Of a stretch of DNA of 64,000 nt, positions 52,450-61,935 are shown piece by piece. The translations under genes and the position numbers were made by a program. The stretch lies in NCBI RefSeq assembly GCF_030373245.1, contig NZ_JAUCZF010000001.1:930001-994000 (forward strand), in the 5' to 3' direction. The DNA comes from Hydrogenophaga sp. Its GTDB lineage: Bacteria; Pseudomonadota; Gammaproteobacteria; Burkholderiales; Burkholderiaceae_C. Under the pieces are notes generated by a model. It saw only the letters and a list, made by a program, of their open reading frames with translations. It was not told the DNA's origin and ran no database searches. Each line of letters starts with the position of its first letter. Positions within the stretch are counted from its first letter, which is position 1.

Positions 52450-53526
52450 ATGACGATTCTGATGTTTCTCGCTGGCCTGGCGGCGCTGGTCGGTGGCGCT
52501 GAGCTGCTGGTGCGCGGCGCGTCCAAGCTGGCGCTGTCATTCGGCATTTCGCCGCTGGTGGTGGGCCTGACCATCGTCGCCTTTGGCACCAGCGCGCCGG
52601 AGATGGCGGTCTCGGTGGGCGCGGTGCTTGAAGGCAAGACCGACATCGCCATTGGCAACGTGGTGGGCAGCAACATCTTCAACGTGCTCTTCATCCTGGG
52701 CCTGTCCGCGCTGATCACGCCGCTGGTGGTCAACATCCAGCTGATCCGCCAGGAGGTTCCGATCATGCTCGGCGCTTCACTGCTGTTGCTGGTGTTTGCC
52801 CTTGACGGCAATGTCGGCCTGCTCGACGGCGGCATGCTGTTTGCCCTGCTGCTGGCCTACACCGTGTTCCTCATCGTGCAGTCGCGCGGCGAGACTCGGG
52901 CCGCCAACGACGAGTACGCGGCGGAGTTCAAGCCGGCGGAAAAAGGCGGCTGGGACGAGCGCCTGCCGGTGCAGCTGGGCCTGATCGTGATCGGGCTGGC
53001 CTTTCTGGTGCTGGGTTCGAACTGGCTGGTCACCGCCTCGGTGATCTTTGCCAAAGCGCTGGGCGTGAGCGATGTGGTGATCGCGCTCACCATCGTGGCC
53101 GCGGGCACCTCCATGCCCGAAGTCGCCACCTCGGTGATGGCGGCCATCAAGGGCGAGCGCGACATTGCGGTGGGCAATGTGGTGGGCAGCAGCACCTTCA
53201 ACCTCCTGGGCTGCGTGGGCCTGTCGGGCATGGCGGCGGGCAGCGCGGGTCTGGTGATCCCGGCCTCGGTGATGAGCTTCGACATCTGGGTGATGGTGGC
53301 GGTGGCCCTGGCCTGCCTGCCTGTCTTCATGACCGGGCGCGAAATCGCGCGCTGGGAAGGCGGCGTGTTCCTTTTCTATTACGTGGCCTATGTGAGCTAC
53401 CTGGTGCTGCTGGCGCAACAAAGTGCCTCTTTGCCGCTTTACGCGATGGTGATGACCAGCTTCGTGCTGCCGCTGACCGTGATCGCCATGGTGGTGGCCA
53501 TGGTGCGGAGCACCGGCAAGGTCTGA
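52450..53526 (+). CDS. Calcium/sodium antiporter, CaCA family (YrbG-like)
   Basis: 358-residue membrane exchanger with ten segments in two inverted halves. Alpha-1 carries FGTSAPEMAVS and IGNVVGSNIFN; alpha-2 carries AGTSMPEVATS and VGNVVGSSTFN. These Glu and Asn positions coordinate Ca and Na in the family. A 25-residue polar loop (about 140-165) links the halves. Stands 67 bases after the OCD-family gene; convergent with the MarR gene. Confidence 0.95.
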   Translation: MTILMFLAGLAALVGGAELLVRGASKLALSFGISPLVVGLTIVAFGTSAPEMAVSVGAVLEGKTDIAIGNVVGSNIFNVLFILGLSALITPLVVNIQLIRQEVPIMLGASLLLLVFALDGNVGLLDGGMLFALLLAYTVFLIVQSRGETRAANDEYAAEFKPAEKGGWDERLPVQLGLIVIGLAFLVLGSNWLVTASVIFAKALGVSDVVIALTIVAAGTSMPEVATSVMAAIKGERDIAVGNVVGSSTFNLLGCVGLSGMAAGSAGLVIPASVMSFDIWVMVAVALACLPVFMTGREIARWEGGVFLFYYVAYVSYLVLLAQQSASLPLYAMVMTSFVLPLTVIAMVVAMVRSTGKV

Positions 53527-53539
53527 GGCCTGCGGCCCT

Positions 53540-54016
53540 TCAGGCTGGCGAGGCCGTTGCGTCGGCCTGCGCCTGCAGGCGGACGAGCAGCGCGTCGAGC
53601 TGCTGGCGCTCGATGGCGCTCAAACCGGCCATCAGCGCATGGTTGATCTCGGCCACCTTGGAAAACAGCTCTCCCGCGATCCGGCGGCCTTCCGCGGTCA
53701 ACGACACATGCACCTCGCGCCGGTCGGACGGCCTGGGCTGTCGCTGGATCAGGGCTTTTTCGTCCAGCCGGGTCAGCGTGCGTGAGGTGCGCGCGCGGTC
53801 CAGCATGGCGTGATCGGCCAGCTCGCTGGAGAGCGCGCCTTCGTGCGCCGACAAAAACGACAACACCCGCCATTCGCGCCGGGTGAGGCCGTATTCGCGC
53901 TCACACAGGCGGATCACGCGCGCGCCCGCCGTGGCCTGCAGGCGGTAGAGTCGGTACAGCAGCAGGTCAGCTATTTGCTGCGGCTGGCTGAGGCGATCGG
54001 CGGGTGTTGGGCACAT
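53540..54016 (-). CDS. MarR-family transcription regulator
   Basis: 158-residue winged-helix repressor: YGLTRREWRVLSFLSAHEG, a recognition helix AMLDRARTSRTLTRLDEKAL, and a wing RQPRPSDRREVHVSLTAEG. The start ATG at 54016 is 173 bases from the divergent Bug-receptor gene, with two CAATTGAT copies between them as likely operators. It probably controls the receptor-sulfatase pair in response to a small aromatic or sulfated ligand (inference). Confidence 0.92.
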   Translation of the reverse strand: MCPTPADRLSQPQQIADLLLYRLYRLQATAGARVIRLCEREYGLTRREWRVLSFLSAHEGALSSELADHAMLDRARTSRTLTRLDEKALIQRQPRPSDRREVHVSLTAEGRRIAGELFSKVAEINHALMAGLSAIERQQLDALLVRLQAQADATASPA

Positions 54017-54051
54017 GCGGGCGGGTGGGCTGGGAGCGGGAAAACACCCAG

Positions 54052-54074
54052 ATCAATTGATTTCTGCAATTGAT
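54052..54074. promoter_or_regulatory. Candidate MarR operator
   Basis: ATCAATTGAT (54052-54061) is a perfect 10-base palindrome, and CAATTGAT recurs at 54067-54074, 13 bases from the first. They sit between the MarR start and the Bug-receptor start, in a locally AT-rich stretch. Confidence 0.55.
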
Positions 54075-54188
54075 TGTGAATGTTTAGCATGGGTTCCCCA
54101 CTTGGGGAAAGCCTGCATGCAAGCACCGCATGGCGCGTCGGCCATGCCTGCTTTTCCCGGATTTGCCACCGACCATCGGAGACCCACC

Positions 54189-55157
54189 ATGATGTTTCGC
54201 CGCACCCTGCTCGCCGCCGCCCTGGCCTCCCTCAGCGCCATCGCAAGCCTGCCCGCCGCCGCCCAGGCCCTGCAAGGCAACCTGCGCCTGGTCGTGCCCT
54301 ACGCGCCGGGCGGCTCGTCCGATCGCGTGGCCCGCATCGTGGCCGAAAAGCTCACGCCCAAACTGGGTGTGCCGGTGATCGTGGAGAACAAGGCCGGCGC
54401 CGGCGGGCGGCTCGCTGCGCAACAGCTGCGCAGCACACCGGCCGACCAGAACGTGCTGATGCTGGCCAATCCCGCCATCATGGTCGTGGCGCCGCTGATC
54501 TACCAGGATGTCGGCTACGACCCCGAAAAAGACTACCAGCCGGTCTCGCACGTGAGCCAGTACGAGTTTGCGGTGGCGGTCAGCAGCGCAGTGCCGGTGC
54601 GCGAACTCAACCACCTGCTGGCGTGGCTGCGGGCCAACCCGGAGAAGGCCAATTTCGGCGTGCCCGCCACCGGCAGCCTGCCGCACTTTTTTGCGCTGAT
54701 GGTGGCCGAGCAGGCCAACGTGAAAGGCCAGGTGGTGGGATACCGGGGCTCGGGCCCGCTGCTCAACGATTTGCTCGGCGGTCAGATCCCCGTCGCCTTC
54801 GACACGCTGGACACCTTGCTGCCGCAGCAGGACGGCGGCAAGCTGCGCATCCTGGCGTCATCGGGCAAGCAGCGCTCGCCGTTTGCACCCAACACGCCCA
54901 CCTTCAACGAAGCCGGCCTGAAACTGGCCGCCGATGGATGGAACGCGTTTTTTGCACCGGCCGCCATGCCGGCCGCGCGCGTGGCCCAGTTGTCGGCCGC
55001 CATTGCCGAGGTGATGAAGGACCCTGAAACGCAACGCCGCTTCACCGAAGCCAAGCTCGACCCGGTCTCCAGCACCGCCGCACAGACCCGCGCCATGCTC
55101 ACCGCCTACCGCGCCCAGTGGGCGCCGGTGGTGCAGAAGTCAGGCTTCAAGCCCTGA
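54189..55157 (+). CDS. Bug-family tripartite tricarboxylate receptor
   Basis: 322-residue periplasmic binding protein of the Bug/TctC family. The signal peptide ends near PAAAQALQG at about 28, and the ligand pocket motif VVPYAPGGSSDRVAR and AGAGGRLAAQQL are typical. Bug proteins bind carboxylates or aromatic acids; no TctA/TctB membrane genes are nearby, as is common for Burkholderiales orphans. GGAG lies at 54178. The sulfatase follows after two bases, so the pair is an operon. Confidence 0.92.
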   Translation: MMFRRTLLAAALASLSAIASLPAAAQALQGNLRLVVPYAPGGSSDRVARIVAEKLTPKLGVPVIVENKAGAGGRLAAQQLRSTPADQNVLMLANPAIMVVAPLIYQDVGYDPEKDYQPVSHVSQYEFAVAVSSAVPVRELNHLLAWLRANPEKANFGVPATGSLPHFFALMVAEQANVKGQVVGYRGSGPLLNDLLGGQIPVAFDTLDTLLPQQDGGKLRILASSGKQRSPFAPNTPTFNEAGLKLAADGWNAFFAPAAMPAARVAQLSAAIAEVMKDPETQRRFTEAKLDPVSSTAAQTRAMLTAYRAQWAPVVQKSGFKP

Positions 55158-55159
55158 AC

Positions 55160-56497
55160 ATGCCGGCGGCCATGCATCGCCCCAACATCCTCTTCATCGT
55201 CTCCGACGACCTGGGCTTTGCCGACCTGGGGTGCTACGGCGCGCGGCCGCGACCTGAAGGGCCGGTGTCGCCCCACATCGACGCGCTGGCCGCCGGCGGT
55301 CTTCGGCTGACCGAGGGCTATGCCAACTCGCCCGTGTGCTCGCCCACGCGGTTTGCGCTCATGACCATGCGCTACCAGTACCGCTTGCGCGGTGCGCTGG
55401 AAGAGCCCATCAACAGCCGCAGCAAGGGCAGCGATACGCTGGGTCTGCCGCCCGAGATCCCGACGCTGCCGTCCCTGCTGCAAGGCGCGGGTTACCACAC
55501 CGCGCTGATCGGCAAGTGGCACCTGGGCTACCCGCCACACTTCGGTCCGCAGCGCTCGGGCTACGACACGTTCTTCGGCATCATGGCCGGCGGCGTGGAC
55601 TACTTCACCCATTGCTCCTCCGCCGGCGACCACGACCTCTACATCGGTGAAGAGACGCACAAGGAAGTGGGCTACCTGACCGATGTGTTCTCGAAGCGCG
55701 CGGTCGACCATGTGCACCAGCGCGCGGCCGATGCGAGAGCGGGCCAGCCTTTTTTCCTCAGCCTGCACTACACGGCACCACACTGGCCCTGGGAAACGCG
55801 CGACGACGCCCACATCGCGCCCGAGGTGGCGAAAAACCTGTTTCACCTCGACGGCGGCAACCTGCACAGCTACCGCAAGATGATCCACCACATGGACGAA
55901 GGCATCGGCTGGATCGTGGACGCGCTGCGCAGCGAATCCCTGCTGGAAAACACGCTGATCGTTTTCACCAGCGATAACGGCGGTGAGCGCTTCTCCGACA
56001 ACTGGCCGCTGGTGGGCGGCAAGATGGACCTGACCGAGGGCGGTATCCGGGTGCCCTGGATCGCGCACTGGCCCGCGGTCATCCCCGGCGGTGGCGTCAG
56101 CGCCCAGCACTGCATGACCATGGACTGGTCAACCACCCTGCTGGCCGAAGGGGGTGGTCAGCCCCACCCGGACTACCCGCTGGATGGCGTGTCGCTCAGC
56201 GCCTTGCTGCGCGACCCAGCCCACCACTTCGAACGCCCGCTGCACTGGCGCATGAACCACCGCGGCCAGCGCGCGCTGCGCGAGGGCGAATGGAAGTACC
56301 TGATGGTCGACGGGCACGAATACCTGTTCAACATCCCGGCCGACGAGCGCGAGCGCGCCAACCTCGCGCGGCGCGAGCCCGAGTGCCTGGCAGCCATGCG
56401 CGAGCGCTGGCTCGCCTGGGATGCCACCATGCCGCCCATTCCCGAGGACGCAACGGTCAGTCTGGGCTATGGCGTGAAAGACATGCCGCAGCGCTGA
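55160..56497 (+). CDS. Sulfatase, formylglycine type
   Basis: 445-residue sulfatase. The C-x-P-x-R box is C60-S-P-T-R64 in NSPVCSPTRFA, the site that is converted to formylglycine. Metal-binding residues: D16 and D17 in IVSDDLG, and DN in FTSDNGGERF; HWHL-type lysine site GKWHLGYP is present. No signal peptide, so it would act in the cytoplasm on an imported sulfate ester. Two bases after the Bug receptor, suggesting uptake and desulfation of one substrate. No maturase gene is visible here. Confidence 0.92.
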   Translation: MPAAMHRPNILFIVSDDLGFADLGCYGARPRPEGPVSPHIDALAAGGLRLTEGYANSPVCSPTRFALMTMRYQYRLRGALEEPINSRSKGSDTLGLPPEIPTLPSLLQGAGYHTALIGKWHLGYPPHFGPQRSGYDTFFGIMAGGVDYFTHCSSAGDHDLYIGEETHKEVGYLTDVFSKRAVDHVHQRAADARAGQPFFLSLHYTAPHWPWETRDDAHIAPEVAKNLFHLDGGNLHSYRKMIHHMDEGIGWIVDALRSESLLENTLIVFTSDNGGERFSDNWPLVGGKMDLTEGGIRVPWIAHWPAVIPGGGVSAQHCMTMDWSTTLLAEGGGQPHPDYPLDGVSLSALLRDPAHHFERPLHWRMNHRGQRALREGEWKYLMVDGHEYLFNIPADERERANLARREPECLAAMRERWLAWDATMPPIPEDATVSLGYGVKDMPQR

Positions 56498-56502
56498 CCA
56501 CG

Positions 56503-57390
56503 TTACCCGGCTGGCACTTGCCGGATACCGAGCACGCCACCCTTGATGTGCAGGTCGCGCTGCGGGAACGGGAACTCGATGCCCTCGGCGTTGAAGCGTT
56601 CGTAGATGGCGTAGTTGAGCTGGCTGATCAGCTTACCCTTGCGGTCGACCATGGTGGCCGACCAGACCATGAGCTCAAAGGCCACGCCGTCGTCGCCAAA
56701 GGCCTGGAGCCAGACGTTGGGCTCGGGTTCGTCCAGCACGTCGGGATCGGCGTGGGCCACTTCCAGCAACACGCGCTTGACGAGTTGCGCGTCGGTGCCA
56801 TAGGCCACACTTACTGGCACGTGAAAGCGCACGTTGTCGTCGTTGTATTTCCAGTTGATCACGTCTTCGGTGATGAACTTGGAGTTGGGCACGATGACGG
56901 CAATGTTGTCGTTGTCGAGCACCGTAGTGCTGCGCGCTCCGATGTCTACCACGTTGCCCGCCACGCCGCCGACGACGATGCGGTCGCCGATCTTCACCGG
57001 CCGCTCAAACATGATGATGAGTCCGGCGATGAAGTTGCTCACCACGTTCTGCAGGCCAAAGCCCACGCCGATACCGATGGCACCGGCCATCACGTTGAAG
57101 GTGGTGAGGTCGATGCCCACCGTCTGCACGATGGCCAGCAGGCCGACCAGCAGCACGGTGTAGCGCACCACCGCCGCCACCGCCATACGCGCGCCCGGGT
57201 CGAGCCGGTTGCGCAACACCGGTCCTTCGCTGAGCCAGCGTTGCAGCCGTTTGCTGGCCCAGAACAGCAGCAGGACCAGCACCACCAGCGCCGCCAGCGA
57301 TCCAGCGCTGATGCGGAAATCGGTGGTCTGGATGATGGGCCAGGCCATGGCGCCTTGCAGCCAGGTCCAGGTGTTTTCAAGGGTGTTCAT
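56503..57390 (-). CDS. MscS-family mechanosensitive channel
   Basis: 295-residue small-conductance mechanosensitive channel with three membrane segments (about 20-42, 65-85, 90-112) and the pore/upper-domain motif GVGFGLQNVVSNFIAGLIIM, then RPVKIGDRIVVG. The C-terminal domain ends without a long extension. Third gene of a run SLC13-MgtE-MscS on the minus strand, nine bases after mgtE, pointing to a combined ion/osmotic role. Confidence 0.93.
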   Translation of the reverse strand: MNTLENTWTWLQGAMAWPIIQTTDFRISAGSLAALVVLVLLLFWASKRLQRWLSEGPVLRNRLDPGARMAVAAVVRYTVLLVGLLAIVQTVGIDLTTFNVMAGAIGIGVGFGLQNVVSNFIAGLIIMFERPVKIGDRIVVGGVAGNVVDIGARSTTVLDNDNIAVIVPNSKFITEDVINWKYNDDNVRFHVPVSVAYGTDAQLVKRVLLEVAHADPDVLDEPEPNVWLQAFGDDGVAFELMVWSATMVDRKGKLISQLNYAIYERFNAEGIEFPFPQRDLHIKGGVLGIRQVPAG

Positions 57391-57399
57391 CTGGATGCC

Positions 57400-59043
57400 T
57401 CACAACAACCACAAGGAGGCCAGGCCGAGGAACGCGAAAAAGCCCACCACATCGGTCACCGTGGTGAGGATCACGCCACCCGCAAGCACCGGGTCGATAC
57501 CCAGGCGGTGCAGCAGCAACGGGATGCCCAGGCCGGCCAGCGCCGCGGTCAGCAGGTTGATGAGAATGGCGGTGCCGATGATGCCGCCGAGCATGGCGCT
57601 GCCAAACCAGAGGTACACCAGCACGCCGATCACCAGCGCCCAGAGCACGCCGTTGATGGCCGAGATGCCCATTTCGCGGTTGAACAGCAGACGCAGATTG
57701 CCCGCCTGCACCTGGCCCAGCGCCAGGCCACGGATGACGAGCGTGAGCGTCTGGCTGCCGGCGATGCCGCCCATGCTGGCCACGATGGGCATGAGCACGG
57801 CCAGCGCCACCAGCTGCTCCAGCGTGGCCTCGAAGCGGCTGATGACGGCGGCGGCCAGCAGCGCGGTGATCAGGTTCACGCCCAGCCACAGCGCACGGCT
57901 GCGCGAGCCGGCGATGATGGGGCCAAACATGTCGGCCTCCTGGTTCAGGCCGGCCATCTGCATCACGGTGCGGTCGGCGTCTTCGCGGATCAGGTCGACC
58001 ACGTCGTCGCCCGTGATGCGGCCCACCAGCCGCCCATGGGCGTCGATCACCGGTGCCGAGAGCAGGTCGAACTCGCCAAACAGACGGCCAACCTCGACCG
58101 CCGGCAGGTCGACCGGAATGGCTTTCACATCGGTGTGCATCAGGTCGGCGACGCGCGTTTCGGTGTTGGCGGTGAACAGCGCGATCAGGTCCAGGCCACC
58201 CTCATACCGGCCCTCGCGGTCGACCACCATGATCATGTCGGTCTGCGGCGGCAGCGCTTCGAGCAGGCGCAGGTAGCGCAGCACCGTGCCCACGCGCACA
58301 TCGGCGCGCACCTCGATGGTGTCGGCGTTCATCAAGCCGCCAGCGCTGTCTTCGTCGTACGACAGCAGCGCGTCGAGCTGCTGGCGGCGCCGGCCTGTGG
58401 TGGCCGTCAGCAGTTGTGCGCCGAACTCGCTGGGCAGGTGCTGGATCAGGTCGACCAGATCGTCCAGCGGCAACTGTTGCACCGAGGCGGCGAGTTCGCC
58501 GGGCTCCAGCTCGGCCGCCAGCGCGGCGCAGATCTCTTCGTGCAGGTAGGTCAGCACGCGACCGGCGCGGTCGGTCTCGACCATGCTCCAGACCGCGCGG
58601 CGCTCGTCGCGCGGCAGGGCCTCCAAAAGGCCGGCCACCTTGGCCGGATGGGTGCGGTTGAGCAGCTTGCCCACGCGCTTGAGCCGGCCTTCGGCCAGCG
58701 CTTCGCGCACCGCCTGCAGATGGCCCTGGGTGGATTCCTCGTCTGCGCCCGCTGCAGCGGCATCGGCCGGATCGGGTGAATCCTCGCCATCGAGCGCACG
58801 CAGTTGCTGGCGCGGCTGCGCGCGCAGGTGCGGCAGGATGCGCTCGGCCAGCGCCGCATCCACCTGCTGCCAAAGCGCGTCTCGCCGCTCGTGGTCCAGG
58901 CGCTCGATCAGGGCGGCGATCTTGGCCGGGTGCAGGCCAGCCATGAGCTTGCGCACGCGCTTGTTGCGGCCCTGGTCGAGGGCTTCGACGATGCGGTCGC
59001 TGTCGGTCACCGCCCGCGCGCCCTGGGTAGGAGGATGGTTCAC
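57400..59043 (-). CDS. mgtE: Magnesium transporter MgtE
   Basis: 547-residue Mg(II) channel. The N domain (superhelical, about 1-235, with two repeats containing HPAKIAALIERL and HPAKVAGLLEAL) is followed by a CBS pair (about 240-370, VVDREGRYEGG and DAHGRLVGRITGDDV) and five membrane helices with the pore region PIVASMGGIAGSQTL. A GTG start overlaps the SLC13 stop as GTGA. A Pro/Asp/Ala insert (about 87-102) splits the N-domain repeats. Confidence 0.94.
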   Translation of the reverse strand: MNHPPTQGARAVTDSDRIVEALDQGRNKRVRKLMAGLHPAKIAALIERLDHERRDALWQQVDAALAERILPHLRAQPRQQLRALDGEDSPDPADAAAAGADEESTQGHLQAVREALAEGRLKRVGKLLNRTHPAKVAGLLEALPRDERRAVWSMVETDRAGRVLTYLHEEICAALAAELEPGELAASVQQLPLDDLVDLIQHLPSEFGAQLLTATTGRRRQQLDALLSYDEDSAGGLMNADTIEVRADVRVGTVLRYLRLLEALPPQTDMIMVVDREGRYEGGLDLIALFTANTETRVADLMHTDVKAIPVDLPAVEVGRLFGEFDLLSAPVIDAHGRLVGRITGDDVVDLIREDADRTVMQMAGLNQEADMFGPIIAGSRSRALWLGVNLITALLAAAVISRFEATLEQLVALAVLMPIVASMGGIAGSQTLTLVIRGLALGQVQAGNLRLLFNREMGISAINGVLWALVIGVLVYLWFGSAMLGGIIGTAILINLLTAALAGLGIPLLLHRLGIDPVLAGGVILTTVTDVVGFFAFLGLASLWLL

Positions 59044-60983
59044 AGCGGCCACACCCACAACAGCAACGGCACGCTGATGGTCACCACGACCACCTCCAGC
59101 ACCAGACCCATGCGCCAGTAGTCACCAAACCGGAAGCCTCCGGGCCCGAGGATGAGCGTGTTGTTCTGGTGGCCGATCGGGGTTAGGAAAGCACACGACG
59201 CGCCGATGGCCACCGCCATCAGGAAGGCGTCGGCGCTCACACCGAGCGCGGCCGCGGTGCCGATGGCGATCGGACACATCACGGCGGCAGTGGCGGCGTT
59301 GTTGATCAGGTCCGAGAGGAACATGGTGACCAGCAACACCAGCACCAGCGCGCCCACCGGACTGCCCTGCGCCACGCTCTCCAGCAACACGCGCGCAATC
59401 AGGTCTGCGGTGCCGGTGGTCTCCATCACCGAGGCCACCGGGATCAGCGCACCCAGCAGCATGATGACCGGCCAGTCGATGGCGTCGTACACCGAGCGCA
59501 GCGGCACGGTGCGCAGCGCCATCGAGGCGAGCACGCCGAGCGCGAACGCGATCGCCGTGGGCAACAGCGCCAACGCCGCCGCTGCGACCGAGCCGACCAT
59601 GATGGCGCTGGCGATCCAGGCCTTGCGCACGCTGGGCATCTGCAAGGCGCGCGGCGCCAGAGGCACGCAGCCCATGTCGGCGGCGAAGTCGTTGATGGCA
59701 TCGGGCGGACCCTGCATCAACAACAGATCTCCGGGCTTGAGCGCCATCAGCCGCAGGCGATTGAGCGCTCGCGTGCCATGGCGCGAGACCGCCAGCAGGT
59801 TCAGACCAAAGCGGCTGCGCAGCTGGATGTCGGTGGCGGAGCGGCCTTCCAGCATAGAGCCCGGGCGCACGGCGAGTTCCATCAGCACGATGTCGCGCGA
59901 GGCGGGGTCGTCCTTGTCTTTTTCTTTCTCCTTAGCGCTGTCCTGCTCGCTGTCTCGGTCCTCCTGGCCGTCCTTGTCAGCATGAAACTGCTGCAAGGCT
60001 TCAGCGTCTTTTCGCGCCGGCTGCGCCTTCGGGGCGCCGCCATTGGTTTCATCGGTCTTTCCATCCTCGCCCTCTTCGGCGTGCTCTGGCGGGCGCACCG
60101 CTTCTTCCAGCTTGAGCCCAAGTTCAGTGAGCAGCTTGGACAGCGACTCGGCCTCGGCCTCCAGCACCAGAATGTCGCCCTCGCGCAAGCGCCGACCCGG
60201 GTTCGGCGCGATCACGCGCATGTGGTCGCGCGCCATGCCCACCACCTGTGCGCCTGCCTCGTCGAGCACCGGGTCGAGTTCGCGCAAGGTCTTGCCCACC
60301 GACTTGCTCTCGGCGACGACCCGCGCTTCGGTCAGGTACGCGCCGGTCTCGAAGCCCTCCAGCCCCGCTTCCTTGCGCACCGGCACCAGACGCCAGCCGA
60401 TCAGCGCCACGAAGGCGACGCCGGCCACGGCCACGGCCAGGCCCACCGGCGTGAAGTCGAACATGGCAAAGCTGCCGGACCCGCTCTGGGCCCGAAACGC
60501 CGAGACGATGAGGTTGGGCGGGGTGCCGATCAGCGTCGTCATGCCGCCCAGGATGGTGCCGAAGGCCAGCGGCATCAGCACCTGACCAGGCGCGATGTCC
60601 AGCCGGCGTGCAAGCTGGATCGCCAGCGGCATCAGAAGCGCCATGGCGCCCACGTTGTTCATGAAGCCCGAGAGCAGCGCGCCCAGCCCCACCAGCGCCA
60701 GCAGGCTGAAGGTGGTGCCGGCATCCTTGGGCAGCGCGTGGCGCGCCAGCACATCGACCGCCCCCGAGAGCTGCAACCCGCGGCTGAGCACCAGCACACA
60801 CGCCACCGACACCACCGCGGGATGACCCAGACCCAGAAACGCCTCACTCGCCGGCAGCAGGCCCGTGACCACGCAGGCCAGCAAGGCGCCGATCGCCACC
60901 ATGTCGTGCCGCCAGCGTCCCCAGAGAAACATCCCGACCGTAACGGCCAGGATGGTCAGAATGAGGAGCTGATCGTTCTGCAT
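59040..60983 (-). CDS. SLC13-family permease with two TrkA-C domains
   Basis: 647-residue permease of the SLC13/ArsB-NhaD superfamily with membrane domains at both ends and a central cytoplasmic part holding two TrkA-C domains (about 213-290 and 363-440). Between the two lies a strongly charged linker (about 292-362) rich in Glu, Asp and Lys. Membrane signatures: GLGALLSGFMNNVGAMALLM, GGMTTLIGTPPNLIVSAF, LSDLINNAATAAVMCPIAIG. Probably a sulfate, dicarboxylate or phosphate carrier. Translationally coupled to mgtE. Confidence 0.92.
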   Translation of the reverse strand: MQNDQLLILTILAVTVGMFLWGRWRHDMVAIGALLACVVTGLLPASEAFLGLGHPAVVSVACVLVLSRGLQLSGAVDVLARHALPKDAGTTFSLLALVGLGALLSGFMNNVGAMALLMPLAIQLARRLDIAPGQVLMPLAFGTILGGMTTLIGTPPNLIVSAFRAQSGSGSFAMFDFTPVGLAVAVAGVAFVALIGWRLVPVRKEAGLEGFETGAYLTEARVVAESKSVGKTLRELDPVLDEAGAQVVGMARDHMRVIAPNPGRRLREGDILVLEAEAESLSKLLTELGLKLEEAVRPPEHAEEGEDGKTDETNGGAPKAQPARKDAEALQQFHADKDGQEDRDSEQDSAKEKEKDKDDPASRDIVLMELAVRPGSMLEGRSATDIQLRSRFGLNLLAVSRHGTRALNRLRLMALKPGDLLLMQGPPDAINDFAADMGCVPLAPRALQMPSVRKAWIASAIMVGSVAAAALALLPTAIAFALGVLASMALRTVPLRSVYDAIDWPVIMLLGALIPVASVMETTGTADLIARVLLESVAQGSPVGALVLVLLVTMFLSDLINNAATAAVMCPIAIGTAAALGVSADAFLMAVAIGASCAFLTPIGHQNNTLILGPGGFRFGDYWRMGLVLEVVVVTISVPLLLWVWPL

Positions 60984-61102
60984 GAGGCGCGCAAGGCGAG
61001 AGGTCGTCGTCGACCGTTGGGGGTGTTGCGCCGCGACGGCGTGGCAGGCGTGCCTGTGAGCTTGCCACAAACGAGCAGGAACAGACGCGAACGACCGCGC
61101 GC

Positions 61103-61444
61103 TCAGCGCCTGCGCTGGCTGGCCTGCCGGACTTCACGCAACAGCGCGGCGAACGATTGCTGGTTGTCCGAGGCATTGCGCATCGGCTTGTCCAGCATCT
61201 CCGTCAACTGCTCGAGGCCCGCTTCATCGGCGCGCATGTAAAGCTGCCCCACTTTTTCGGCCACGGCGCGGTAGCTGTTGTCGATCTCGGTGATGCGCCG
61301 TGCCATCTCGTTCAACAGATCGAGATCCCGACTGTCGAATTCGCGAGCGTGATGGGGGCTGGCCTTGGTCACCACCAGCGGACCGCTCCTCCCAGCAGCG
61401 GGTTGCGGTGAGGTCGTGCGTGGGGGCTTCTGAGGTGTCGCCAT
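61103..61444 (-). CDS. Small soluble protein, unrecognised
   Basis: 113-residue protein not recognised. The first 25 residues are Pro/Thr/Ser-rich; residues about 35-105 form amphipathic helices (RDLDLLNEMARRITEIDNSY, then EAGLEQLTEMLDKPMRNA) suited to a coiled coil. Its ATG shares a base with the stop of the upstream LapA-like gene, so the two are translated together. It lies 119 bases upstream of the SLC13 gene. Confidence 0.65.
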   Translation of the reverse strand: MATPQKPPRTTSPQPAAGRSGPLVVTKASPHHAREFDSRDLDLLNEMARRITEIDNSYRAVAEKVGQLYMRADEAGLEQLTEMLDKPMRNASDNQQSFAALLREVRQASQRRR

Positions 61445-61845
61445 CAGCCCTGGTCCAGCTTGATCAGCGGCTTGTGGTCCACCTGCGCCTGCTCCATCTT
61501 GTTGATGCGCTCGTGCAGCCGGCGGAACTCGATCAGCAGCGTCTGTTGCAGCCCGTCCAGCCGCGAGCCTTCGGCCTTCTCGGCCAAGGCCTTGGCGTCG
61601 CGCAGTTCCTTGTGCAACCGACGCGTTTCCATCAGACCGGTGATGCGGCTGTACAGCGTGGCGATGAAAAACAGGGCGACAAAGATGCCCGTCAGGCTGA
61701 GCAGGATCAGACCCATGGGCGCCTGGATGTCGGCAACCAACAGGTTGATGCGGGTATCGGCCAACAAGGCCGACCAGTTCAGGCCGGCAAACAGCACCGT
61801 GACGGCGACGGCACCCCAGGCCAGCCAATGGCTGATGCGTTCCAT
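61444..61845 (-). CDS. LapA-like membrane protein
   Basis: 133-residue protein with two N-terminal membrane segments (about 7-28 and 42-66) and a C-terminal cytoplasmic coiled coil (about 70-125, heptad-like RRLHKELRDAKALAEKAEG). The layout is that of LapA/YciS-type small proteins. GGAG lies before the ATG at 61845. Coupled by a one-base overlap to the soluble protein downstream; together they may form a small complex. Confidence 0.65.
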   Translation of the reverse strand: MERISHWLAWGAVAVTVLFAGLNWSALLADTRINLLVADIQAPMGLILLSLTGIFVALFFIATLYSRITGLMETRRLHKELRDAKALAEKAEGSRLDGLQQTLLIEFRRLHERINKMEQAQVDHKPLIKLDQG

Positions 61846-61935
61846 GAAAACTCCCAGATGGTGAACAGATGAACCCATGATAGAACTTCATCCTTGATAA
61901 TCCAATGACTCAATAGTCAATGAAGATTTTCAGAT

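Noticed and set aside
56290-58779. 829-codon plus-strand open frame
   Set aside because: It is antisense to mscS and mgtE, His/Gln/Ala-rich without motifs, and typical of frames created by high GC.
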